A stretch of 64,000 bases of DNA from Ichthyophthirius multifiliis (taxonomy: Eukaryota; Ciliophora; Oligohymenophorea; Hymenostomatida), in contig NW_004086944.1 in NCBI RefSeq assembly GCF_000220395.1, positions 1 to 64,000 of the forward strand, in the 5' to 3' direction. The stretch's first letter is position 1. Every line of letters starts with the position of its first letter. Under the pieces are notes generated by a model. The model worked only from the letters and a program-made list of their open reading frames with translations, was not told the DNA's origin and ran no database searches. Of this stretch, positions 12,966 to 23,419 are shown piece after piece. A program made the position numbers and the translations under genes.

Positions 12966-13836
12966 ATGAAAAAAGCAAGAGGTTTATCAGCATAAGAAAA
13001 ATAAAAAGCAATATTAGATATATTTTTTGAAAGTGTAAAAAAAATAAAAAATAAAAATAAATTATTAAATTAATTTAGAAAGAGATTTATAACAAAGAAG
13101 AAGTTGAAAAAGAAGCTAAAAAATATAAAATAAATAGTAAAATAAACACCTCCCCCCCCTATATATATTTTTACCTTACATTAATATTATATTTAAAATT
13201 AAAAAGATCCAAAAGATGTACAAGATATTCTAAAAATTTTAGTTTAAGATAATTTAGTTTGTAAGGATAAAGTTGGATCAGGCTCATATTTTTGGTCATT
13301 TCCAAATGAAAAAAAAAATGAAGTATATAATCATTTAAAATTAAATATATATTTAAATATAATAGATGTAAAAAACAATTGAAAATATTTTAACTAAAAT
13401 AGAAATTTGCTAAATAAAAATAAAAGAAATTTAAGAAAAAATTAAAACATCAAACTTAGAACGAAGCTCAGTAAAAAATAAAATAATAAATTAATTAAAA
13501 ATAAAAAAGGAAAATAGAAATCAAACAATTAGTTAATTTAATAAAATTAAATAAACATATGATTAAAAATAAAAGTAAATAGAAATTTATAGAAGAAAAG
13601 ATCCTTAGAGAATTGAAGAATTAAGTATAATTATTGTATATAAATATATTTATTGTTATAATTAAAATATGATTAGAAAAAAAGGCTAATGATTTTGCTA
13701 AATTAACTAATTTATGGACAGATAATATAAATTAATTAATTTCTTATTAAAAAAAAAGTTCTTTATGTCAGCTTAAGACATACAAAGATATAAAGAAAAT
13801 TTGGAAATTGAAGAAGATATGGACTATGTTTAATGA
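12966..13836 (+). CDS. MND1: Meiotic nuclear division protein 1 (Mnd1)
   Basis: Five exons: 12966-13034, 13079-13136, 13207-13322, 13366-13624, 13677-13836. The N-terminus MKKARGLSAQEKQKAILDIF and FFES matches Mnd1 (RGLS-EEK...EIFFE). The winged-helix part continues with DVQDILKILVQDNLVCKD and VGSGSYFWSFP. A Gln/Lys coiled coil follows, then TNLWTDNI and the typical acidic ending EEDMDYV before TGA. In other eukaryotes Mnd1 pairs with Hop2 to stimulate Dmc1/Rad51 strand exchange in meiosis. The frame shifts between TNLWTDNI and the ending: the A9 run at 13749-13757 must have ten A for the conserved C-terminus. The last codons and stop are duplicated in tandem (13821-13876). Confidence 0.93.
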
Positions 13837-13876
13837 AGAATAATAATAGGACTATGTTTAATGAAGAATAATAATA
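13821..13876 (+). repeat. Perfect 28-bp tandem duplication over the MND1 stop
   Basis: Units 13821-13848 and 13849-13876 are identical. Each holds the codons for the terminal Asp-Tyr-Val-Gln and the TGA, so the duplication is silent for the protein: translation stops in the first copy. Confidence 0.9.
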
Positions 13877-14027
13877 AATATAAAAATATATATATATATA
13901 TTAATTAAATTATTATATATAAAGATTTAAAAATTTTAATATTGTTTTGTATTTTAATTTAATTAATTAATAAAATACAAAGTCTTTTTTCTTTTATATC
14001 AAGCTTAATTTATAATAAAATATATAA

Positions 14028-14552
14028 ATGCATAAATAAACTTCTTAATAATAAAAAAATTTTGATTTGAAATAATATATTAGATATGGTTTTTGTATTA
14101 GTGAGTTATTAGAAATAAAACATGCCTTTGATTTATTTGATATAGATTAAAATGGATAAATAGAATAATAAGAATTAATCGCTGGTTTATAACATTTTGG
14201 AATAGATTAAAAGAACACAAATGCATACAATATATTAAGTTATATAGATTAAAATAATAATGGATTTATTGATTTTGAGGAATTTATAAATATTATAAAA
14301 TAAAATATTACACAATGTGATAATTCAAAAATTGGAATAAGAGAATATTTTGAATTATTTGATTTATAAAAAAATAATAAAATTTCATTAGAAGAATTTT
14401 TGGAAATTGCAAGAGAAGATGGAGAAAAATTTTCAGAAAAAAGATTATCAGAGGCATTCAGATTTGCAGATAAAAATTAAGACGGAGTTATCGATTTTGA
14501 AGAATTTTATTAAATTCTTGCTAAGAAAAAAAACAATAAAAATTAATTTTGA
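14028..14552 (+). CDS. Centrin/calmodulin-like four EF-hand protein
   Basis: A single open frame of 174 residues with no intron. Four EF-hand loops are visible: DIDQNGQIEQQE, DQNNNGFIDFEE, DLQKNNKISLEE and DKNQDGVIDFEE. Loops 1, 2 and 4 have the canonical Asp/Asn-Gly-Ile-Glu pattern; loop 3 lacks the central Gly and is probably weak in calcium binding. The helix EIKHAFDLFDIDQNG before loop 1 is typical of centrins and calmodulins, and the length fits centrin better. Ciliates have many centrins in basal bodies, contractile bundles and the infraciliary lattice; a calcium-sensing cytoskeletal role is inferred. The start was taken as the first in-frame ATG; later initiation cannot be excluded. 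Confidence 0.8.
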
Positions 14553-15498
14553 AAATTAATTATATTTAATATAATTTTTATTTTATACATTAATATAATT
14601 AGATATAGGTTTTTATAATTTAAAAAATAAAATGAAAATATGTATATATATATATTTATATAATATATATATATATTATTATATAGTTTCAAAATTAATT
14701 TTAATTTAATATATTAACTTTAATATTTTTAATAATATTTTAAGATATTTATTTTTAAAAATATTTATTTTTAATAGTTTTTGTATATATATAAAAATAT
14801 ATATAAAATGATGTTTTAAATATATATTTAATATAAATTTATAAAACAATATACTTATATTTTAATATTAAATATATTAATTAATATATTACGATATATA
14901 TATATATAGATATATATATATATATATTTTATTATTTTATTTATAATTTAATCAATGTTAAAAAAAATATTATAATAAAAAAGATATTTATCATATAAAT
15001 ATAAAATTAAATTTTTTTTTTTTATTCTTTAAAATAAATTAAAAATATATATTATATTTATATAAAAATGCGCTATTTTTATAAATTATTTAATTTATAT
15101 AAAAATGCGCTATTTTAATAAATTTAATATTTTTTAAAAATAAAAAATAAAATCAAATTTTTTTTATTATGGTAAATAAAATATTTAAATATAATTTTCT
15201 TTTATTTTTTCAAAATTTTTTATAAATGAATTTTTTTGATTTTTAATTTTATTTTAATGCTTAGGATATAAACACAAAAATATCAATAATTTTAATTATA
15301 TAATAATTATTAATATATTCTTTATTTAGTCATAATTATAATAAATATAAATTTTTATTTCAAATTATATATAATTAATTTAAAATAAATAATACTTTTT
15401 AAATATAAAATAATTTTTGATGTTATGACTTTTTAATCATAATAATTATATATTTAAATAAATACTTTAATAATAATATATTTTTTTTTTTACACTAT
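14553..15498. other. AT-rich intergenic region with a GC-bearing direct repeat
   Basis: Non-coding, dominated by TA runs (14640-14680, 14896-14930). Its only distinctive element is the 24-bp direct repeat described separately. Confidence 0.55.
15056..15116. repeat. Direct repeat of 24 bp containing GCGC
   Basis: Copies at 15056-15079 and 15093-15116 are identical and both carry TGCGCT, a rare word in this DNA. They start 37 bp apart and lie about 380 bp upstream of the hypothetical gene at 15499. A paired binding site is possible but unproven. Confidence 0.6.
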
Positions 15499-16314
15499 AT
15501 GTAGAATCTTATTTCATTATAAACTCAATATTTTATATAAAAAATATTTGGAAAAATAGAAAATATAATAAAGCCTAAAGTAATATTTTCTACAATTGTC
15601 CATAGAGAAAGCGATAGTTTTAATAGTACTTTAAAAGTAATTTTGAAAAATGAATAAACACCTTATTTTGAAATAGATTGGTAAATGTTTTCATTTTTAA
15701 GATGTATTTCAGATACTTTTATAACATCAGGAGATGTCTTAAGAAAAGAAAAGAATATAAATACATATGGCCAAGCTTATTTTTTTGGGAATAAGGATTG
15801 GGAAAAAATTTATTATAGAAATAAATAGAAAAAATTTTTATATATTTTATCAAATAAACTTGATGAAAACGAAATTAGATAAAACGGTTATTTTTTTAAC
15901 AATAAAATTTATAATTTATAAATATGTGAAAACAACACTTTAAAGCAATAATTATAAAAAAATGACTTTTAATAATTTCTTTAAAAAAATAACATAAAAA
16001 TTATTCCATAATAATAAACTTTAGTAAATTTAATAAATTATATAAATAAACAAAACTAGAATTAAAATTAAATTTTAATAGAACTAGGAATTAAAACATG
16101 TGGTTAATATTTACTTCCAAATGCCGAATATCATCCTTTTGAATTAATAATATTGAGTGTTTATACGGGATTTTTAGATAAAAAATTTTAAGGTCTTGAA
16201 TATCCAAGTATAAGTGATTTAGAAAAAAGTTATGAACTTATTTTTAAATCTGAAAATATTAATATAAACCAAGGATATTTAAATTTTTATCTATACAAGT
16301 AAAAAAGTATTTGA
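15499..16314 (+). CDS. Hypothetical protein, 271 residues
   Basis: One open frame from ATG 15499 to TGA 16312-16314, in step throughout. The N-terminal third reads FSTIVHRESDSFNSTLKV and DWQMFSFLRCISDTF; the centre is Gln/Asn/Lys-rich; the C-terminal third, the best-looking globular part, contains GIKTCGQYLLPNAEYHPFEL, then YTGFLDKKFQGLEYPSISDL and SYELIFKSENI. No signal peptide or membrane segment. I do not recognise the family. The balanced residue mix, moderate length and intact frame argue for a real, expressed gene. It follows the EF-hand gene on the same strand but about 950 bp away, so no functional link is implied. Confidence 0.7.
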
Positions 16315-17749
16315 ATAAAAATATAAAATTAAAGTAAATTATATATTATAATAAAAAATATTAAATAAATTATATTTATATATTTAATAATATATCATTT
16401 TTTTTATTTTCTTAATACACTATATAAATTCAACAGTTTTTATTTAAAATAGAGAATAATTAATTATATCATTAAAAAATCGGCAAAATATTAAAATTTA
16501 ATTTAATTAATTTGTTTTTTGTTATATTATATATTAATTTAAAATAATTATGATTGAAATTATTATTTTTTCTTAAAAAATTAAATATTATATAAAACAA
16601 AGTATATATATAAAATTATTTAATAATAAAAATAATTGTATAGCCTAATAAATAATAAAATTAAATAGTTTGATTAATAAAATTATATAACTAATATATT
16701 TATAATTTAAATTGCTAATTGATTATTATTAAAAAATATTTATATCGATATTTTATTTTATTTTTTAAAAATAATAATAAGAAAATGTATTATATTATAA
16801 TTATTATATAATATAGAATATTTAAGTTATTTAAAGAAACTTAATATTTATATTCAATACAAAATATTTAAGAATACTTTTATTTTGAAAAAATAATGAA
16901 CTTAAATAAAAATTTTAAATCTATTCTAATTTATATTTTATATTAAAAATTAAGTTTAAAAAAATATCATTTCACATAATAATTAGTAAATTAATATCAT
17001 TTATTACCTTAAATACGATAATTAAAAAATAAATATATATAAAACTTATTAATTATTATTAAATTAATATATTTTTAAACACTCTTTGCTTTTATAGTAT
17101 GTTTAATGTCCACAATTCTTATTAAATAAAATATTTAAAATCATCCAATTAAAAAATTGAATTATTCTAATAATATAGTTCTAAAACGTATTTTTAGAAG
17201 TTTAAAATCTATAAATTTTAATTAGAATAAAAATTTATAAACGTCTTAGGTATATTTTGTTATAACATTTTTAATAAAGGTTTAAAAAATAAAATGTGAT
17301 TAATTTTAATATCATTAAAAATTAATAATAAGGTTATTGTAAAATGATAAAATTAATAAAAAATAGGCATTTTTTATGATCTAATTAAAAAAATTCTTAC
17401 TATATAAAAAAAAAAATTAATAACCAAATTCTTTATATTTTAAAGTATAAGATAACAAATTATGCAGTTATAACTATAAAATAATACAATTTTGTTATTT
17501 TTTTAATAATTAGATATTTAATAATATTAATTTTAAACGAAAATTTAGATAAAAATTAAAGTATTGATAATTTATTACGAAATTAATTAACAAAAATTCT
17601 CAGTATATTAAAAATATAAAACTTTATTCCAAATATATTAAAAAGTATATAATATAAATATGATTTATTAAAATAATATTTAAATTAAAAAAAAATAATA
17701 ATAATAAAATAAGTTATTAAAGATAAGCATTTTTATAATCGTGAAGAAT
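16315..17749. other. AT-rich intergenic region between converging genes
   Basis: Separates the hypothetical gene (plus) from the kinase gene (minus), both ending here. No coding, RNA or repeat signal recognised. Confidence 0.55.
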
Positions 17750-19336
17750 TCAAAATTAATTTTGAATTAAAATTTAGTAAATATTATATATGTTATTATT
17801 TTATTCATTATAAATATGAATATCTTAAATCAAAAGATGAATTAAAGTAATTTATTATTAATTTTAATTAATTAGAATATCACATTAACCCAAATCATAT
17901 ATATATTCTGCTTTTGAGGATTATTAGCATTAATATATACAAAGTTTTCTCTGGAATATTTTTAGAGTTTTTTTATTTAATTTTTCATTAATATTTTATT
18001 CCTTAAAACAAACTTAGAAATTCCCCAAAAAAAATTAATTTTAAACTATTTCCTCAGTAATTTCAATTTCTTCTAAACTTTATTCTATTTATATTAAAGA
18101 TGGTCTTTAAATAGGATTATTAGATAAACAATTAATTATAAGTTTTGATAATTTTTAGAATTTCTGACAAAAAATCTCAGGTAATTCCCCTTTTTTTAAC
18201 TAATGAATAGTCTTTATTAACTCCATAGTAGTATTCATAGGGTGTAGTACTTATAAAATAATAATACCCAAGCTATATATATCGGCCCTATGGTCAAATA
18301 TATCAGCTTTTAATGTTAGTTATTCAGGAGAAGCATAAGTAGCAGTTCCACAGGTGGTAGAAATTTATTCTTTTGGTAAATAGAAAGGTAATTAACATAA
18401 AAAAATTAATTTTATTCGTTTTATTAATTAGGAGAATTTAATTCAGAGGAAAATATAGATTATTGGAAATTTTTATCCTAAGTTTTAGCTTGAATAAGTT
18501 TTTTAGCAAGTCCGAAATCTCCAATTTTAACCTCTTTTTTTTAGTCAAAAATATATTTTGAGGCTTTAGATCTCTGTGTACAATATTAGAATTATTATGA
18601 ATATAAGATAATCCTTAAATTACTTATTTTAAGATTTTCACAGCCTCTTTTTTATGGTTTAATGGTAGGAATATTTCCTAATTATTAGATCTTTTTGAAT
18701 ATTATTTTATTAATTTTTTATTTCTGATTTATATATAATCAGATAATGTTTATTCACATAACTCCATTTATAAAAAAAGTATTAATTTGTCATATTTGTC
18801 TATTTAGATTTCGGGTGAGGAAAGGAATTTTTTAGGTTTCATTATTGGAGGCAGTTATAAAGGTAAATTTAATTTTTTTAATTTTTTTGATGAATTGAGT
18901 TTTTTTTTAAAGTTTTTTCGTTTAGGAAAGAAGTATCTTCCTAAAATTATATGTTCTCATCTTTTTCATCTATTAATAAGAGGAATTTATTAGTCTAATT
19001 TGATTATTTTTATTCATTTTATATATTTTCCTATATATAATTTCGTTAATTTAATATAGATTAATTTGAAAAGAATCTTTTTTGCTTTTTTTCAGTCACT
19101 TCAATCCAACTTTGATAATATTTTATTATATTTTAATGATTTAATTAGGATAGTATATTAACTTCTCTTATTATTTTTTGGATATGCTTTTAGAGATCTT
19201 TTAGTTAATCTTTAATTTTAATTTTAATTTTTTTAACAGCATATAAATTTTAATCTAATTTGTGTTAAACGCAAAACACGTTAGCAAATCCTCCTTAACC
19301 GATTTTATAATTTTCAATAAATTCATTTTCATAAAT
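17750..19336 (-). CDS. eIF2-alpha kinase-like protein kinase (GCN2/PERK/HRI type)
   Basis: The kinase domain begins almost at once: IGQGGFANVF (glycine loop), YAVKKIKIKIK (ATP-binding Lys), then NHQNIIKYYQSWIEV, the signature of eIF2 kinases. After a charged insert comes FLQMELCEQTLSDYI, again typical, then IVHRDLKPQNIFF near 18560, KIGDFGLAKK near 18515, TTCGTATYASPEQ, HRADIYSLGII and a C-lobe ending about 18060. The tail runs another ~100 residues to TGA 17752-17750. Such kinases phosphorylate eIF2-alpha under stress and lower translation. The frame breaks twice by one base, at T9 18900-18908 and A7 18399-18405 (plus-strand bases). An upstream intron 19337-19370 (GT-AG) leads to a first exon whose ATG I could not place, so the 5' end is open. 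No HisRS-like domain was seen, which argues against classical GCN2. Confidence 0.8.
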
Positions 19337-19370
19337 CTATTATTTTTGGTTAAATAATAAATTAATTTAC

Positions 19371-21534
19371 CTTTATTTATATGGTTATAATATAAAGTAA
19401 TATATTAAAATATTTATTATTCTAAAATTATCTTAATTATATAAATAAAATTAAGGATTTTATTTTTATTCATATATATATACATATATTGTTATATTAT
19501 TAAAAAATTTACATTTTTATTGCAGTATTAATTAAGATATTCAATCATTATTAATGTTTTTATTGTTTTTTAATGAATTTCAAAGAAAATATTCCTGTTA
19601 AATTTATAATTATTTTAAAAAATTAATTTGAAAATAATATAAATTTTATTAATAATATTAATTAATAATGAAAATTAATTATATAATTTTTATATAAATA
19701 AAGTCACTTATATATATATATGTGTATTTTACTAGAAGACCAATTTAATTTAGTTAAAAAAAGAATAAATAAAATACCACTTTACATAATAAATTAAAAT
19801 ATTTAAGATTTTGACTTTGCTAATTACTAATTACTAATTATTTTAGCAAGTAAACAGATAAATATTTTTTTTTTTATTTTTTTCAAAAATTAAATAAAAA
19901 AAAATGGAAAAATGGAAAAAAACTATATAATTAAATTTAATATAAAAAATTATATATAAATTTAATTATTTAATAAATTTGATGCCATATTTTTAATTAG
20001 ATATAAAAAAGATTATATAATTATATATAAACCTAACATGGGTATTTTTTTTTCTATTTTAATAATATTTATTAAATTTATAATTAAATGAGGAAAATAT
20101 CAAAATAAAATTAATAGATTATTTTATCATTAAAAATGAAATAATATATTATATTCAATTTATATTAAAATAAATAAAAATTATCCATATAAATTAAAAT
20201 AAAATTTATTTCCCATATATATTTATTTTATATTTTTATACTAAGTTATTAGCATTTTTTAACATATTTACAATAATATTTATATATTTTTTATATTATA
20301 TATGGAAAGTTATTTTCTAGAATATTTTTTATTTTATTTAAGATATGCATATAATAAATAATTCATACATTAAAAATTATAATAAATTTTAGTATACTAA
20401 TAACTAATAAGATAATTAAATTTATAAAAATATTAATAATATATAATATTAAGATATTATAAAAGATATTATTATTTATTTGAATATTAATTTTTTATAT
20501 CTAAATTTTGGTTTTTATATATTAACAGATTTTGTTTATTATTTACTTTTTATAAAAATAATATTTTTATTTTTTACCCAAAAAATATTATAATATTTTA
20601 TTTGATCGAAATTTTTTTTTAGTGGCCTTTTTTTAAAATAATATATCACTATGTAAGTATATTTTAAATTATACTACTATAATATTTCCATAAATATAAA
20701 TAGTAAATATATAGTTTTTAGAAAAATTAAAATATTTTTTAAATAATGATAAGAGTAAATTTAAATTTTAAAAATATTAATAAAATAACTTATATTTGAT
20801 TTTCATTTAAAAATATTATATTAGTTTGAAAAAATATTAATAATAATTTTTTTTTATATATAACTATTTCATATAAATTAGTTAATATTTTATCATTTTT
20901 AAGTATTTTATTTATTATATATGGTAATTACCTTTATTTAGTTAAAAATTTATCTTTTTGATATCTAATTTGCAAATATTTTAAGCTTTAATATTAATAA
21001 CAATATAAAATTATTTAAAAACGTAAAATCTTAAACTCTTGTATTAACATAATGGACAAAAATTATTATAATTTTCGAAATAAACTTTATTTTATTTTAA
21101 AATATTTTTTATTTTTTATTTTATACAATTAATATTAATTATATTTTAAGTTTTCTTAATAAATAATCAAATCTTATATTATAAATATCAAAATTTTTTA
21201 TATTTTTATATTGTTTATTTATTAAAAAATAAAAATAAAAATAAAAATAATAGAGTATAAAAAAGTAAAATAAAAAAATATTTATATATATTTTTTGTTA
21301 ATTATTTTAATATAAATTATATATTTATGTTTTTCCTTTTCTTAGAAGTTATGGAAGTTTAAAATACTTAACATGATTTATAAATTTATAAATAATATAC
21401 TTTTATAATTAAATTAACCAAATTTATTTTTTTGTATGTTTAAATAAATAAAATAAAATCTATAGAAATAAAAAAATAAAAAAAACTTACACAGATAATT
21501 TTTTTTTATTTTTAAAAATGCATAAATATTATAC
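19371..21534. other. AT-rich intergenic region, holds 5' end of kinase gene
   Basis: The first exon of the kinase gene probably lies in the first few hundred bases, but no ATG in proper phase was found. The rest is A/T with no support for a gene. Confidence 0.5.
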
Positions 21535-22296
21535 TCAAACATAGGTTTTAGGTCTTTATGCTTAGTATACTTTTCTATATTTTCTATCCGAATGTCTATG
21601 AATAGTTTTAATGATTGGGAATTTTAATTTAGAATCCTAAAATTTAAATATAAATTAAATAAAAATCATATATAAATTATTATTATTTACTCTCATTTCC
21701 AAAGATTTAGGTCTTCTAATGATATTTCTCTTAGTTAAAGTGGTAGTTCTAATAATTTGTATTGTATCAAATTTAGCTCTGTGATTACCAGCCATTTCCA
21801 TATCTTTATAAAAATTATAATATAATATAAAAATTATTTGAAAGTTTTTTATTACGAAGTTAAGAAACAGCACCATTCAAAGTGGTATCTCTGAATTCTT
21901 TATACATATTGTGGATAGCAGTTCTAGATTAGTATTTAAGAGCAATTCCGTAAGTTTTAACTTATCTTTAATTTTTTCGAAAATTTCATTTACTGATAAG
22001 ATTCTTCCTTATGATCTTTTAATTTTGTTTAATCTTCTCATGTTATACCTTATTATTTATTTATTATTTTAGATTTTTAAAATTTTATTATTTTTTACCA
22101 GAATTTGGTTTTCGCAGTTACTTCGTCTGTGGCAAAAACTCTCATTTAAAGAATTTCAGGGGCATCTTATGAAATAGGTAATTTAGCAGCTGAAACTACG
22201 AATTATCTGATCTATTATTTGTTTATTAAATGTTATTTTTAATTATTGCAATATATATTTTTGTATTATTATATTTTTATAAAAATATACATGCAT
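21535..22296 (-). CDS. RPL18A: Large-subunit ribosomal protein eL20 (L18a)
   Basis: Five exons with introns 22212-22290, 22049-22098, 21804-21855 and 21637-21690. The protein shows FVVSAAKLP, then APEILQMRVFATDEVTAKTK and FWY, YGIALKYQSRTAIHNMYKEF, AVSQLHMEMAGNHRAKFDTI, and ends KFPIIKTIHRHSDRKYRK and RPKTYV before TGA 21537-21535. All of these match eL20 block by block (MR-FA, AKS-FW, HNMY-E-RD, AVTQ-Y-DMG-RHRA, IKFPL). It is a structural part of the 60S subunit. The start taken is ATG 22296 (first exon only two codons); an in-frame ATG at 22338 would add 14 residues. One base is missing at the T6 run 21972-21977: seven are needed to join IFEK to the next block. Confidence 0.93.
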
Positions 22297-23419
22297 TTAG
22301 AGAGAAGAATCTTTGGGATGTTAAGAACCTTTAACCATTTTTTACTAGTATTTTTTTATTAATTAATTTTTTTATTTTTATTTTTTCTTTAATTTATTAT
22401 TATTATTTTTTATTTCTTTTCTTTAAATCTAAATTAAATCAATTAATTTTCGTCCTTAAAAATTAAGCTTTTTTATATTAATTATTATTATTATTATTTT
22501 ATTTTTTTTAAAAAAAAAAATTGAATCTTTTATTTCTTAACAAATAAAAACTTTTAAAATTAAATTTATAAGGGAATAATTACTATTTATAAAATTTACA
22601 AAAATACTTGATTGTTTTTTCAGATAATAATTTTTTTATAAAAACAAAAATATAATTTAGAGAATCTAATATTAAGAAATTAATTACAATTGATTTTTTT
22701 AAACTAAAGAAGGTAATGAATGTATTTAAGATTAAATTACTTATAAGAATTTTATATTTTAACTATTTAAAATTTTGATTTTATTTACTAGTATATTCTT
22801 GCTTCAATTTGTGATTTTATTTATTAAAATAAATGGGTTTTTCGAAAACTTGATATTTAATTAACATTAATTGGGAAACTATATAAAAAATATTTGTAAA
22901 AAAGAGGTTTATATTAAAAAATCATAATATACATATTTTTTTAAAAAAATAGGCTTTAAAATAAATATTTATTTTAAAATCTAAACATGATTTAACCGAA
23001 ATATAAAAAAACATATAATATATGCACGTAATATAAAAATAATAATATAAAGAATTAGTTGTTTAAATACAATATAATAAAAAAGTTTAATAAATATGTA
23101 AAAAATATAGAAACGACAGTATTAAAAATTTGAAATTATAATAATTTTTATTTTATTATAAAATTATTTATTTTAATCTATAAATTTTAATATGGTATAT
23201 ATTTAGTTTATCATTGTTTGAAATCTTTAATTTTTTTTAAAAAATTAATTATAAATTAAGTATTATAAAATAAAATTTAATATTGAACAAAAAAGACTAT
23301 AGTATTCATTAAAAGATTATATGAAATCTTTTTATTCAATATTAAGACTAAATTTAGACCTTTTTTTATTTTATAAATCATTTTATTTAACTTTTTTTCA
23401 AATTATTGTAAAGCTATTT
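22297..23419. other. AT-rich intergenic region
   Basis: 5' flank of eL20 and spacer. Long A and T runs. No second gene recognised. Confidence 0.5.

Noticed and set aside
13749-13757. Programmed ribosomal frameshift in MND1
   Set aside because: Frequent +1 shifting is known in Euplotes, which uses another code. Here the same one-base loss occurs at unrelated runs in many genes, which fits sequencing error better.
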